From Hydractinia symbiolongicarpus (Eukaryota > Cnidaria > Hydrozoa > Anthoathecata > Hydractiniidae), in assembly GCF_029227915.1 (NCBI RefSeq), contig NC_079883.1, positions 23,312,001-23,376,000 of the forward strand: a stretch of DNA of 64,000 nucleotides. The letters run 5' to 3'. Numbering within the stretch: the stretch's first letter is position 1; each line of letters begins with the position of its first letter. Below, in pieces: positions 35,466 to 45,640 of this stretch. The position numbers and the translations under genes were made by a program. Below the pieces are notes generated by a model. It searched no databases. It saw only the letters and a program-made list of their open reading frames with translations, and was not told the DNA's origin.

Positions 35466-37619
35466 TACATGCAGATAAAAGTTTTTCTGAATAAGAAAAT
35501 ATTAACAAAATTTTGCCCCCTGATTCTTTTGTGAAAAATAAATACCGTTGCACTATAAGCTGCAGATGCACAGTAATATGTGCAAAAAAATATTTGAACA
35601 ACTAATCAAGTGCTCAAATTAATTGCAACAATGCGTAGACAAATTTTCATATTTGGACCATTACTTTTAGTTTTAAGAGCAACAAGCATCCAGTTCTTGA
35701 AGCTCTTTAAGGAAGGTATTGGAAACTAAGAAGCAAAAAAAGCAGGTTAAAGACAGGTTATACACTGCTTGGAGCAGTTTGCATGTTGATTAGGAGATCT
35801 GACAAGCAGGCTTTCCAGTTCGGTCAGACATGTCCATAGCTCGTTTCGAACTTTAGTCGGACAAAACGTCCTATAAATTTCTGTCTTGGTCGGACACCTT
35901 TAAATCTCAGAATTATTGAATAATTCTGGTCCTTTTAATCAACGAGCAAGTCTGTTCATAGTGAACCTGACCATGCTAGCTAATCCACCGACTCCTGACT
36001 TAGTTAAAAGAACTACTTAGACATAAATCCCTTTTGCCTGTCCCCTTCGTCATTAGTAACCAGGTCTTACACAAGAAATCCAGCCATGCGGTTCTTGACT
36101 AATGCAGAGGTGAACTCTGACGGAGCTCTGATCAAGCAAGTCTGCAAAACTGCACTTTACAGGCAGAACAGACATTTTATCATGGATTTAATTGTAGATA
36201 ATTTCTTCATTTGACAAAACAATTAAAAACCATAGCAGGTCCGAATTTAATTAAGTTCTTTCTTTATGCCGCAAGTGTTATTGTTATTTTTATTCAAACA
36301 ATTTTAAAAACGAAACTCAAGCGAAGCATATTGTTTCCTATTTGCTTGTGATGACCTGAAAAATAAATGATAAATTTATGAAAATGACTGTGTAGTCATG
36401 CATATTATTTCAGACATGTAGAAAAGGAAGTTAAGATTGAGAGAGTTGCTATACGTAGACGCTTGATCATCCTGTTTGGGGTTCACAATTCAAAACGTCC
36501 CCCACTTTTCTACCACAAAATGAATGTGCAACAGCCAGTATCGCACACGTAACTTTCTTTACATGTGCATTTTACATAATAAGTGATACTTAATTTGCAC
36601 GTGCGAATCATCGCACACTTACTCAAATATTTCTGAAAAAGATTGGACAAGCCATTAAACAGATACTTCGAAGCAAAAACAGTTTTTCAGATTCTTATAT
36701 TACTATAATAAACTCAATATTGAAACACTCTAGTGTCCAGCCGAGTGTCCACATGATTCCAAGGGTTATATATACAAGAAAAATGTGGATTTGCCAAAAC
36801 ACTTGTGATTAGGCTTTTTAAATTTAAAACTGAAAAAGGGAGAAATAAGGAAATGCCGAGATTACGATAAGAGGCATATAGATTGCTATCTGTTAATTTA
36901 AAACACACGCCTAACAAAGAAGATAGCGCTACTAAAAGTAGGTGACAAGGGAAGACCCATAAAAAATGTGACATAGTTGAGTAGGTGAAAAACACAAAAT
37001 ACTGCAACACAACTATAAAATTCTGAATAAACACATGACTTATTTGTTGCACACACTGAAATCAGATTGCTTTTTCTTCGGTTCTTGTAAGATATGTTAA
37101 TTAAGCTCTTACAAAATAATCTATTATGGGTCAGAATTATCAGATCATAGCTTAAAAGTGAAGAGGTAAGCTTCAATATTTTCTCAATCCTCTTCAAAAT
37201 TAAAGATATTAAACAGTACATGCATTTTTTTTCCTTGTTCTGGTACAGCACAGATGTCCTAAGCCAGAAGTTACCCATTTCCTCTTTATTTTTAACAAGA
37301 TATTGCTTTGGTTCTTAGACAAAAGTTGATATATATTTCTGAAAATATGTCCGACCGGATACAGGTAAAGTGACCAGCAAATTGCAACTTAACTGACTTA
37401 CAAAAAGTACCCAGCTAGCTACCTAGCAACTAGTTAAGTAGTCAGGTGGAAAGGAACAAATTACCAATAGTCGTAACACAAAGGCCATCTGTTTAGAGCT
37501 GTCACAATCTTGGCTCAGAGAGAAACACCTATTACTACACCTTAAGAAGCACCTTTTTTAACAATAATAACCTACTTAAAAGCTTTCCTCACTGGTAGAG
37601 TAAATTTACATTTTTTTCC
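35466..37619. other. Gene-poor stretch
   Basis: No supported gene. About 35850-35910 carries TCGGACAAAACGTCC and TTGGTCGGACACC, an inverted-repeat-like pair of unknown origin. About 36540-36625 has several words of the form CGCACACGT/GTGCGA. Two overlapping minus-strand frames at 36714-37278 look random (hydrophobic, no motif). Confidence 0.35.
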
Positions 37620-37624
37620 TGGAA

Positions 37625-37990
37625 CAATATGTCCCGTAGATTGGTGGTTATAGCTTCTCGTACTCTGTGTGGGAGACCGAGGTTCGATTCCTCTTGACAA
37701 CGATTCAACATGGGCGAGTGAATGTTACCATAGCCCCGGGTTAACCCAAGCCATGTGAGGGAAATTGGGAAGATGCCACACTGCGTGGGCCGTTGGATGT
37801 TGCTGGGAGTTTTCTAGTAGAGCGCGGGCCCTAATTGGGTCTGCGTAGCTTAAAATGAGCATTAAATACTCTAGGACTCTCCATCTAAGCCATGGCCCCT
37901 CCTGGAAATGATAGACAGGGTATATCCCTCGATATTTGTGAGGCTAGCTATGTAAAATATGCACATATCTATCTAACTTTCCTTAACATC
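37625..37990 (+). mobile_element. tRNA-derived SINE (core type 1)
   Basis: The head reads like a tRNA: box A at TGGTGGTTATAGC (about 37640) and box B at GGTTCGATTCC (37681). A body follows with GGGTTAACCCAAGCCATGTG and GGGAAATTGGGAAGATGCC, then an AT-rich tail (ATGCACATATCTATCTAAC). The head does not fold into a full tRNA gene with a 3' acceptor match, and the body is long, so a SINE is the better call. Its core matches the SINE at 62246-62503. Confidence 0.75.
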
Positions 37991-38439
37991 CCTGCCTTCT
38001 ACTGGACACTCGCTAGCTAGCAGGAGCTCTAATATGGATGAGGTCCGTTAAAAATATTAAAGCTCAAAAACGAAAGAGTATGGAATAGAGCACGTGTAGA
38101 GTATATATACAGAGAGTAAAATAGTGAAAAAGTCGGTGAGCAATCACAGCACTGTCAGTCGTCTGTCTGCATAATATAGTCAGACTATGTAAACAAACAT
38201 TCTGATCCTTTAATCCCGTTTTTCAATCGGATCTGCAGCACATACTTTATGTAAGCCCATGAAACACTTCCAAATAACTTAGCAACTAAAAAAACAGAAG
38301 AGAGCTATTATTGTTTCACACGCGTCATAAATAAAAAAATATCAGTGTTTTTTCTTTTTTCAGTACAAAATGCTTCCATAATCAATTAAATAAATGAAGT
38401 ATGCAAAGACGTTATTATTGAACACAGTTCAAACCCTAA
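37991..38439. other. Spacer between SINE and MITE
   Basis: AT-rich sequence with no supported gene or repeat. Confidence 0.3.
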
Positions 38440-39121
38440 AGCCGAATTTCCACCAGGCGTTCCAGAACGCGCTGAGCGTGGCGGCTATTGTTTTTCAGTC
38501 CCAAACGCGCTAAAAGCGGTACGCTCAGCGCGGTTTCAAAAGTCGACTCTCCTTCGACTTTTACGCGCGTTTTCAAAGCGCTATCCAATTAAACTTCTCC
38601 AAGGCCACGTGATATAAACAACTTTTTGCGAGAGCCATCAAAAACATCACCTGTGACTAGATATTTCATTTGCCCTTATCGGCTCTCTCATCTTTGTTTC
38701 GCTTTTCGTAATTAAGGGAGCAACCCAAGATAAAAGAGTTTCAAGTTTAGTGAGTGAAAAAAAGGTTGACTGTCATACAATTTCATATCTTGAAAGAGAA
38801 GATTGAATTCTCCTTTTAGTTTTCCTTCTTGATACAGCCGTCTTATCTAAAACCGTTTTGCATACTTCTTTGTTTTGTTTTGTTTTTCATTCAGCAACAA
38901 CAATAGTTTGAGAAGATTTATTTTCTTAAACAGCAATAATTTTCTACGTTGAAACGTTCGTTTTTACAATTTTTTGTCGTTTAAAAGTTTACACGCTCTT
39001 TTTATTGCTTTTAACAAGTGGAAAACAAAAAATAACATTCGAAGCGGATTTATAAGCAGCTATTGTTATATAGCCGCCTACGCTCAGCGCGTTTTAGACC
39101 GCCCCTAGTGGAAAATCGCCT
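38440..39121. mobile_element. Harbinger-like MITE of 682 bp
   Basis: The ends are inverted repeats of about 50 bp: AGCCGAATTTCCACCAGGCG on the left and, on the other strand, AGGCGATTTTCCACTAGGGG on the right. Both continue with AACGCGCTGAGCGT and GGCGGCTAT. TAA flanks both ends (38437-38439 and 39122-39124), a 3-bp target duplication typical of PIF/Harbinger elements. There is no transposase frame. An extra internal copy of GCTCAGCGCG at about 38523 suggests rearrangement of the left end. Confidence 0.75.
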
Positions 39122-39650
39122 TAACCCTTTTAACGCTTTTTATGCACGTCGAGCACGGCACGTTCGTCCCGCGCTGGTGTTCGCTGGTGACGGGTGGTGT
39201 GGAAATATTCTTTGCGGAGAGAAGAAGTTGTTCGCGATCAGATAGATAGTTCGGTCGTTAGGAGTATGCACGAGAAGCCCGTTTCATGTTTCAATAAAGG
39301 ACACAAAATCGATCGAAAATGACATCCGTGTTCCTACATTTGTGTATGCGAAACCTTACTATTTTAAAATAATAAACATATACTTCATATTTTTTTACTT
39401 ACAGACACGGAATGTTGTGATTGGGGAAACTACATTGAAAGTTTTTAACTGCTCGTATAAATTTTATAAAAGACCTTGTACTTTGCGTTAAAAAAGTGCT
39501 TCTATAATCTGGTGTTTACTTTTCGTCGTTAAAACATGAATTACATGGCGTTTTTCCACAGAATGCTGATCAGGCTATAATTAGTAAACACAAACACGTG
39601 TCGTCGTTTTTCTTTTCTGGGGGATGTTTTGGAGGACACGGCTGACTGAC

Positions 39651-39657
39651 TGAGTCA
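39651..39657 (+). promoter_or_regulatory. AP-1-type site upstream of GSTZ1
   Basis: TGAGTCA, preceded by overlapping TGACTGAC, lies 41 bp upstream of the GSTZ1 start codon. It fits the AP-1/bZIP consensus, often found in stress-response promoters. A 7-bp match occurs by chance often, so regulation is only a suggestion. Confidence 0.3.
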
Positions 39658-39697
39658 CACAATTGAAGTGCAATCGAAGTAACAAAACAAGTCAAGG

Positions 39698-42600
39698 ATG
39701 TCTAAGGTTTCTATTTACATCTCTTTATTTTTGCTGTTTAAATTTTGCTATTTAAATGTCAAATTTTGTCTATTTTCTCTTTGAACTGTCAGCTAGCTAG
39801 CTTAGCTAGCTATGTATATATTTTTTCTGTTATTTTTGTAGCCAGTTTTGTATTCATACTTTCGCAGCAGTTGCTCTTGGAGAGTAAGGATTGGTAGGTC
39901 CCTTTCTTTCTTTCTTTTTTTACTTTCTTTCTGGTCAATTAGCTAGCTCAGGGGAGGACAGCATCTAAAAGCCTGGACAACCCGAGAAAGTGAAACGGAA
40001 AAAAAAGTCAAGGAAAAGTCCGGAAATGCTATTGCATTTAATTCAGCTGTCAAGTAATTAGTTACGTATTAGTGCAAATACATGAGTTTTTGAGTTAGGA
40101 AACCATCTTCAATTTTTTATTGTGGTGGGTCAAATTAGACTTTAAGCCCATGTTTTCAGTAGCGAAGCCTACACAAAAAAGTCCCAGAATGTAGAGGCTT
40201 TTTTGAGAGATTTGCAGCTGTTCTAGAGATGTTTTTGCTTTTTATGTGTAAACAATATGTTCCAAGGCTCTCCAGTCTTGTTTTGTACTAGAATGATACG
40301 AAGTTTCAAAACATGCCAAATCTCAGGTGACTTGGAAAATTGCCTATTATAACATAACTTGTCCATAAGACCCGTTTGAAAAAATTCAAGTAGTCAGAAA
40401 AATAATGGAGAAAATAGGTTGTTTTAGGTCATAAAGTGCATAAACTAAAAAAATTGGCAAATTTTGTTTATCTGTACTAGTATCATGTACTTTTGATGTA
40501 CAGTTAAAAAGACATATAAAAGGTTTAAAAATTTTGCTGATTTGAGCAAAGTCCCAACCACCGAAAGTACAAAAAAAATTTTTTAGAACTTTGTATACCC
40601 GTTGCCTTTATCGTATAGATCTCGAAAAGCTGACCAAGAAAATGTATAGGATAATGTACTTAATGATGAACGGTTAAAGAGATATATTGGGGTTCAAAGG
40701 CATTTTAATGATGTCATCAATATGTCCTTCCGAAATGGATTTGGACACCCACTTTTGGGAAACTTACCAAATTTGGTCCCAGGTTGTCCCTAGTTACCCA
40801 TGCGGTAAAAAATGACTGAAGTACTCCAAGTTAAAACAGCAATGCAATTGCTTTTCCAACCTTAATTAAAAGCATTGACATCAGTCTTAATGCATTAATG
40901 TCACGTCTGAAAATTTAACAAATGAGACGTAAATTTTTCGGTGATATCACAGGAAAATCAACACATCCACGTTGGCGGTCACAGACCGACACAACTTTCA
41001 TATTATTGTAAGAGATCATACAACACTCTTAATGGATAGCTGTTTAAGTGTAAAAAACATTTAAACACCCTTTTTATAACAAAGATACTTGCTGAACACT
41101 GGTTCCATAACAAATGCTGTATATGTATCTTAATAATGTTTTTATCATTTACAAGAAGATTAGTAGCTAAGTTTGATTTTTCCTACACTGAACCTGTAAA
41201 TTACTGTGTGAAAGAAAGAAATGCAGAATTAATTTAATTTTCCTTACTTTTGGCTCAATAAGTTCCGTATAAAATTCACTTTAAACATTTCAGATTTGTT
41301 TTCCATTCTTCCAATTTCAAGAAAAATGTGTGCATTATTGTTATTTTATTCTGTGTTTTAGCATAGTTTTCAATGATCTATTCTACAACATAAATTTTCG
41401 CAATTTTTTCCCATAACCAAATAACGTAGGCCCTGCATCATCATTCTGCTTACATTCTTTAGCACTTGCATTGAAGGGAATAGAATATGAATATAAAGCT
41501 GTGAACCTATTAAAGGGTGAACAAGTAAGTATTTTTCGCTTATTATGTAATATTATAATACCCATATACGTCTGTTTGTCACGCAAAATGGTAACTTAGC
41601 TGTGCAAGTAGTGAGACGCATGCAATGCAGTATAAAAGGACGGGTGAACCCGTGGATCTTTCCACGGGCTAACGACTAGTATTTATTAATCATTGTAATT
41701 ATTAATTAATTTCATCCAATAGGTGGTAATTTATTCTTACATAATCAAAATAAGTCAGAGTATTACTAAATGAAGATTTATCAAGTCTTTGTGCAAACAA
41801 ATGCAACAGTTAATGCAAAATAATAAGGTGTACAGAATGTCATATTATTCTTTTTTTGCAACGGAACAAAACACCATTAGCAATTTTTTGTGATGGATGC
41901 CATAGAATTCAGCAGGAATTATTTTTACATTAAATGCGATAATTACAACAGTAAATAAACACAATTTTCACATCAGTCATGAAGTACTTTGGTGATAGCT
42001 CAATTGTGAGTGCTTTATATTGTTATTATCATATCTCATCTAGAAAGGCGAAGCTTACAAACAAGTGAATCCACAAGGAGGTGTTCCTGCATTAGTCATC
42101 AATGATCATTGCTTGTCACAATCGATAAGTATCATTGAGTATTTAGATGAAGTGTATCCTGATCCTCCGTTATTGCCAAAAAACAACCCGATAAAACGTG
42201 CAGACGTGCGAAGGTTATCTCTGTTGATTGCTGCAGATATTCAACCAATTCAGGTTGATATTAAATTGGAAAAAACAAGTACCCCAGAATCCAATCAATA
42301 GTTATTGATCACCATGCTTCTGTTTTTGTAGAATCTGAAAGTATTAAAATTTGTTGGTGACGAAAGAAAGATGGAATTTGGACATTGGGTTATTGATACT
42401 GGTTTTCAAGGTTAAAAATTATTGAATTTAATATTTTTTTGTAATATCTATGAGTGTTGTTGAGAATCCATGTGATTCCATTTAGCTTTCTTGTGCACTT
42501 TTTGTTATTCAGTTTCTTGCACTAACTGTTTTGTTAGTGCAAGAAACAGACTAACAAAATGTTCTGTGTACGTCCAGTTTTTTCAAAACAAAATGCAGAC

Positions 42601-43684
42601 CTACTTTGAGCTATACAATAAAATAATTTTGTATTAAAAGAATTAAAATTTAGGCTGTGTTTCTAATTTTAAATTTTGTTTCTAACTTTCAGCGTTAGAG
42701 AAAAGTCTAGTCGAAACTGCTGGAAAGTATTGTTATGGTGATGAGGTAGGTATCTCTCTTAATTCCTCTGATAGATTTAATTTTTCGCTAGACAAAGCCA
42801 AAAATTCATCCATTTCGTCCACTGACACCTTTTTGTGCGTGTTACAATATTTTTAACTCTACCGAAGTTGTTTTGTTGGTGTTTGACCACAAACAAACGT
42901 TATTGATTTAAATATGTTAAGAGATACATAATAATAATAATAACAATAACAATAACAATAATAATAATCAGTTCTTGTAATAAGACTTCGTTGTTGTTTT
43001 TTACAGTTGACGATGGTCGATATATGTCTTGTACCACAGGTTTTCAATGCCAACCGGTTAGTAAATTTTGATATCTCAACTTTAAACTGTTGATGTTAGA
43101 CAAAGAAGAAATACTTGCTGGGTGTCTATTTAGTCAGAAAAGACGAAATTTTGTTAAATTAGCGAAAAGGTATTTAAAAATTGAAATCATCAGTGTTCTG
43201 GAGTGTTGATCTACTTCTTACTTGTGATTTTTTTTGCTTGTCTCAATAATTTAGTGCTCATACTCTCAGGCTAGTGTTTTACTCATATTCGCAGGCTAGT
43301 GTCCTAGTACTTTCTCACATTTTCTGTTTTTTCAGTTTAATGTATCGTGATCAATTCTAGTAACACGATCAAGCATCAAAAACTAACAGCCCAATTGATC
43401 GAGAAACTGAATTTAGACTTTAAAGTTATGAATTTTGATGCACAGGACACTCACATAACAACGAAGTTACGGTTGAATGACTCCTTCCGATTACTTCTTA
43501 TCCATATTTAACTAATCCTTTTTCGATGACATCTTGATTTTTGTTCCGTATTTTATTTAGGTTCAAAGTGGACATGAATCAATATCCAACCATTTCTAGA
43601 ATACATGACGAATTAGTTAAGCTAGATGCGTTCAAAGCTGCTCATTTCTCGCAACAGCCTGATTGCCCAGAGGATTTAAAGTAA
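39698..43684 (+). CDS. GSTZ1: Maleylacetoacetate isomerase / glutathione S-transferase zeta
   Basis: Eight exons rebuilt by reading frame and splice sites: 39698-39706, 39842-39893, 41463-41524, 42044-42253, 42332-42410, 42693-42745, 43007-43056, 43561-43684; 212 residues, phases agree throughout. The zeta-class signature SYFRSSCSWRVRI (with the SSCS catalytic region) is in exon 2. Exon 4 gives NPQGGVPALVI and the glutathione-binding SQSISIIEYLDE. Exons 7-8 carry LTMVDICLVPQV and FKVDMNQYPTISRI. Length and order match animal GSTZ1, which isomerises maleylacetoacetate in tyrosine breakdown using glutathione. Exon 1 is only three codons (MSK) with a weak donor GTTTCT, so the start is the least certain part. 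A Helitron-like tail lies in intron 3. Confidence 0.93.
40430..40870 (+). repeat. Interspersed repeat family C, copy 2
   Basis: Lies in GSTZ1 intron 2. It shares GTATACCCGTTGCCTTTATCGT, GATCTCGAAA, TATAGGAT(A/C)ATGTACTT, AAGAGATAT and GTCATCA with 51050-51500. A partial second version of the same words at 40430-40560 suggests an internal duplication. Confidence 0.65.
41550..41679 (+). mobile_element. Helitron-like 3' end
   Basis: In GSTZ1 intron 3. It includes GTCACGCAAAATGGTAACTT and AAAGGACGGGTGAA, then the hairpin CCCGTGGATCTTTCCACGGG (41649-41668), then CTAG (41676-41679) followed by T. A hairpin about 10 bp before CTRR, with T next, is the Helitron terminus rule. Only the 3' part is recognised; the 5' TC end is not fixed. 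Related ends at 52250, 57249 and 59417. Confidence 0.55.
42929..42970 (+). repeat. AATAAT/AACAAT microsatellite
   Basis: An uninterrupted run of AAT and AAC triplets in GSTZ1 intron 6. Confidence 0.85.
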
Positions 43685-45640
43685 TGAAGAAGCTTTAATT
43701 GAACTTGTTATTGTTGCACATTGTGATAGTATAGTCATCAATAGAACTAGTTAGTTACCTGTCGAAAAAGATATATCGGACATTACTATACGAAACTGTA
43801 TTGAAGTGTAGTAAAAATATTATGAATCTGTAAAATGAAAGAAAATGAATTTTTATTATAAACAACTGTATCTTACAATTTTTCTGTAGAAATAATGGCT
43901 ACGAATCACATGACACTTGCGTCTGTTTTTAATTTTTTCTTGGGTTTCATAAATTTTAAAAATTTACCTTTGATTTTAGTATGCGTTTGTTGTGTGTTAA
44001 TTTTCTACTCCACTCGACCCTGAAGCTGCCAGATTTTAGTGACATGGGAACTTATCGAAATTTTGAGTTCTATGGCAAAAAATAACTTTCCTGTCTCGTT
44101 TCACGTGACTTTTAACTAGCTTAAACTGTTCATTGTTAAGCTTCTAGTGTTCTTGTTATTTTAATTTTTAAGGAAAAAACGGTTTTTTAAAAATTTTGTT
44201 TAATTCTTCTTTTTTTTTTGAATTTTGAAGGATCGGCAAAAAAGTCTGAAAGATGTTCGACAAAAAGCTCGGATTACCGTGAACGACCAATTGGGCGCAC
44301 CGAGGCCATTTTTTGGCTGGAACGCTATACAGGTTTTTAACATCCTTATAAATAAAAATAAAAAGGTTGGGGAAAAAAAAATATCTGAACGATAGGATAA
44401 ACCATCAGAAACTACCGCTGTAGATCTTTAAACGATGGGCCATGTTATTGAATTTACACGTGGTCGCACGGAAATGATCTGTATAGAACTTTAATGAGAA
44501 ATTTAAGCTTTTGTTGAAATGGCTGAGAAGAAACTGCAGATTTGGAAAAGCAGACAATAGGCGTGCTTCCTTCGTAATAATTTTTACGTTTAATAATTTT
44601 TTTTAATTTAACGCAATAGGAATGTGAACGTACTTCGCGTGTATTAATTTCGGCGCAAGTTTAAACCTTTCCACAAATCGTAAAAATGAAAATTCAAATT
44701 CTGTAGCGTTTCTCTTGCGCAAACTGTAGAATTATATTTTAACAATTCTATACTTAATTTTGTGCAATAGAGAACTTTTTTCGCGAATGCACGGAAATAA
44801 TTCATACCGTAAGGTAAACTCATTGATCACATTCCTATACAACTTTTAAACCTAGTCGACTACGTTTTTGGAAATGCCAAAAAAGCGCGTCGACCTGTAG
44901 TTATTACTAGCCAAAAAAAACTTTATATTCCTGCTTATAAAAAACACATGACCAGGCTCAAAATATGCTTACTTGAAAAAATATATTACAATTGAATTTT
45001 AAACATCAGTAATTACATACTGGTTAATTCTGATATAAAGAATAAAAAAGAAAAACTGCGGAAGAAAAAAAAAACAACTTTATAACATTTTCTTCATAGG
45101 CTTCACATAATGCTTAACATATGCTTAAAAATGTTCAAATTTAAGCCTACTGATGATTATAAATGTCATGCTTATAAAAAAAACATGTATTGAAAATAGT
45201 GTCTCTGTATAAAAGGAGCCGTCTTGAATAAAAGCTCTTTTGACAAAAAAAACAGAGGAAAAATTATTTTCTTTTACAAGCGTATGTAGAGACTGAGGGT
45301 GAGCCAATGCTGAGAAAGCTACATACATCTAATAGAAACTTCGTAAAGAGTTATATATCCCTCTTTCTTTCGCGTTTGTTAGAACAAATTATACCCCTTC
45401 CCCTAACTATATGTTATTTGTTTTTCTTAAGAAAGACACTTGTGGAATCAAACAGATTTTCATTAATTTCTTTTTTTCATTTTGCGAATATTTTATTCCT
45501 AAACTTTGAAACAAAACAAACATCCTTTTTCTAAACCGAAATAAATAAGATTCCGGCACGTTTATAATCTAATTATTATTTAATATTTATGAAAAGCATC
45601 TGCCTCAACAATTGTTTGCATGTTCTCAAGAGGCTGAACG
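43685..45640. other. Spacer with a possible orphan exon
   Basis: Contains the GSTZ1 3' flank. 44231-44332 is a 102-bp open stretch bounded by TTTTGAAG and CAG|GT; its translation includes KSLKDVRQKARITVNDQLGA. It could be an internal exon of an unknown gene or transposon, but no neighbouring exon was found. Interspersed family A copy 3 lies at 44925-45065. The rest is AT-rich. Confidence 0.3.
44925..45065 (-). repeat. Interspersed repeat family A, copy 3
   Basis: The reverse complement matches 2505-2690 and 5480-5740: GCAGTTTTTCTTTTTATTCT, AATTACTGATGTTTAAAATTC, AGTAAGCATATTTTGAGCCTGGTCATGTG. Confidence 0.6.

Noticed and set aside
36714-37278. Two overlapping hydrophobic minus-strand frames
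   Set aside because: No domain, no splice signals and AT-driven composition.
37625-37700. tRNA gene
   Set aside because: A and B boxes are present, but no full cloverleaf with matching acceptor arms could be drawn, and a SINE body with a shared core follows.
41383-41586. Minus-strand open frame as a gene
   Set aside because: It lies over the GSTZ1 exon at 41463-41524 and the Helitron-like tail.
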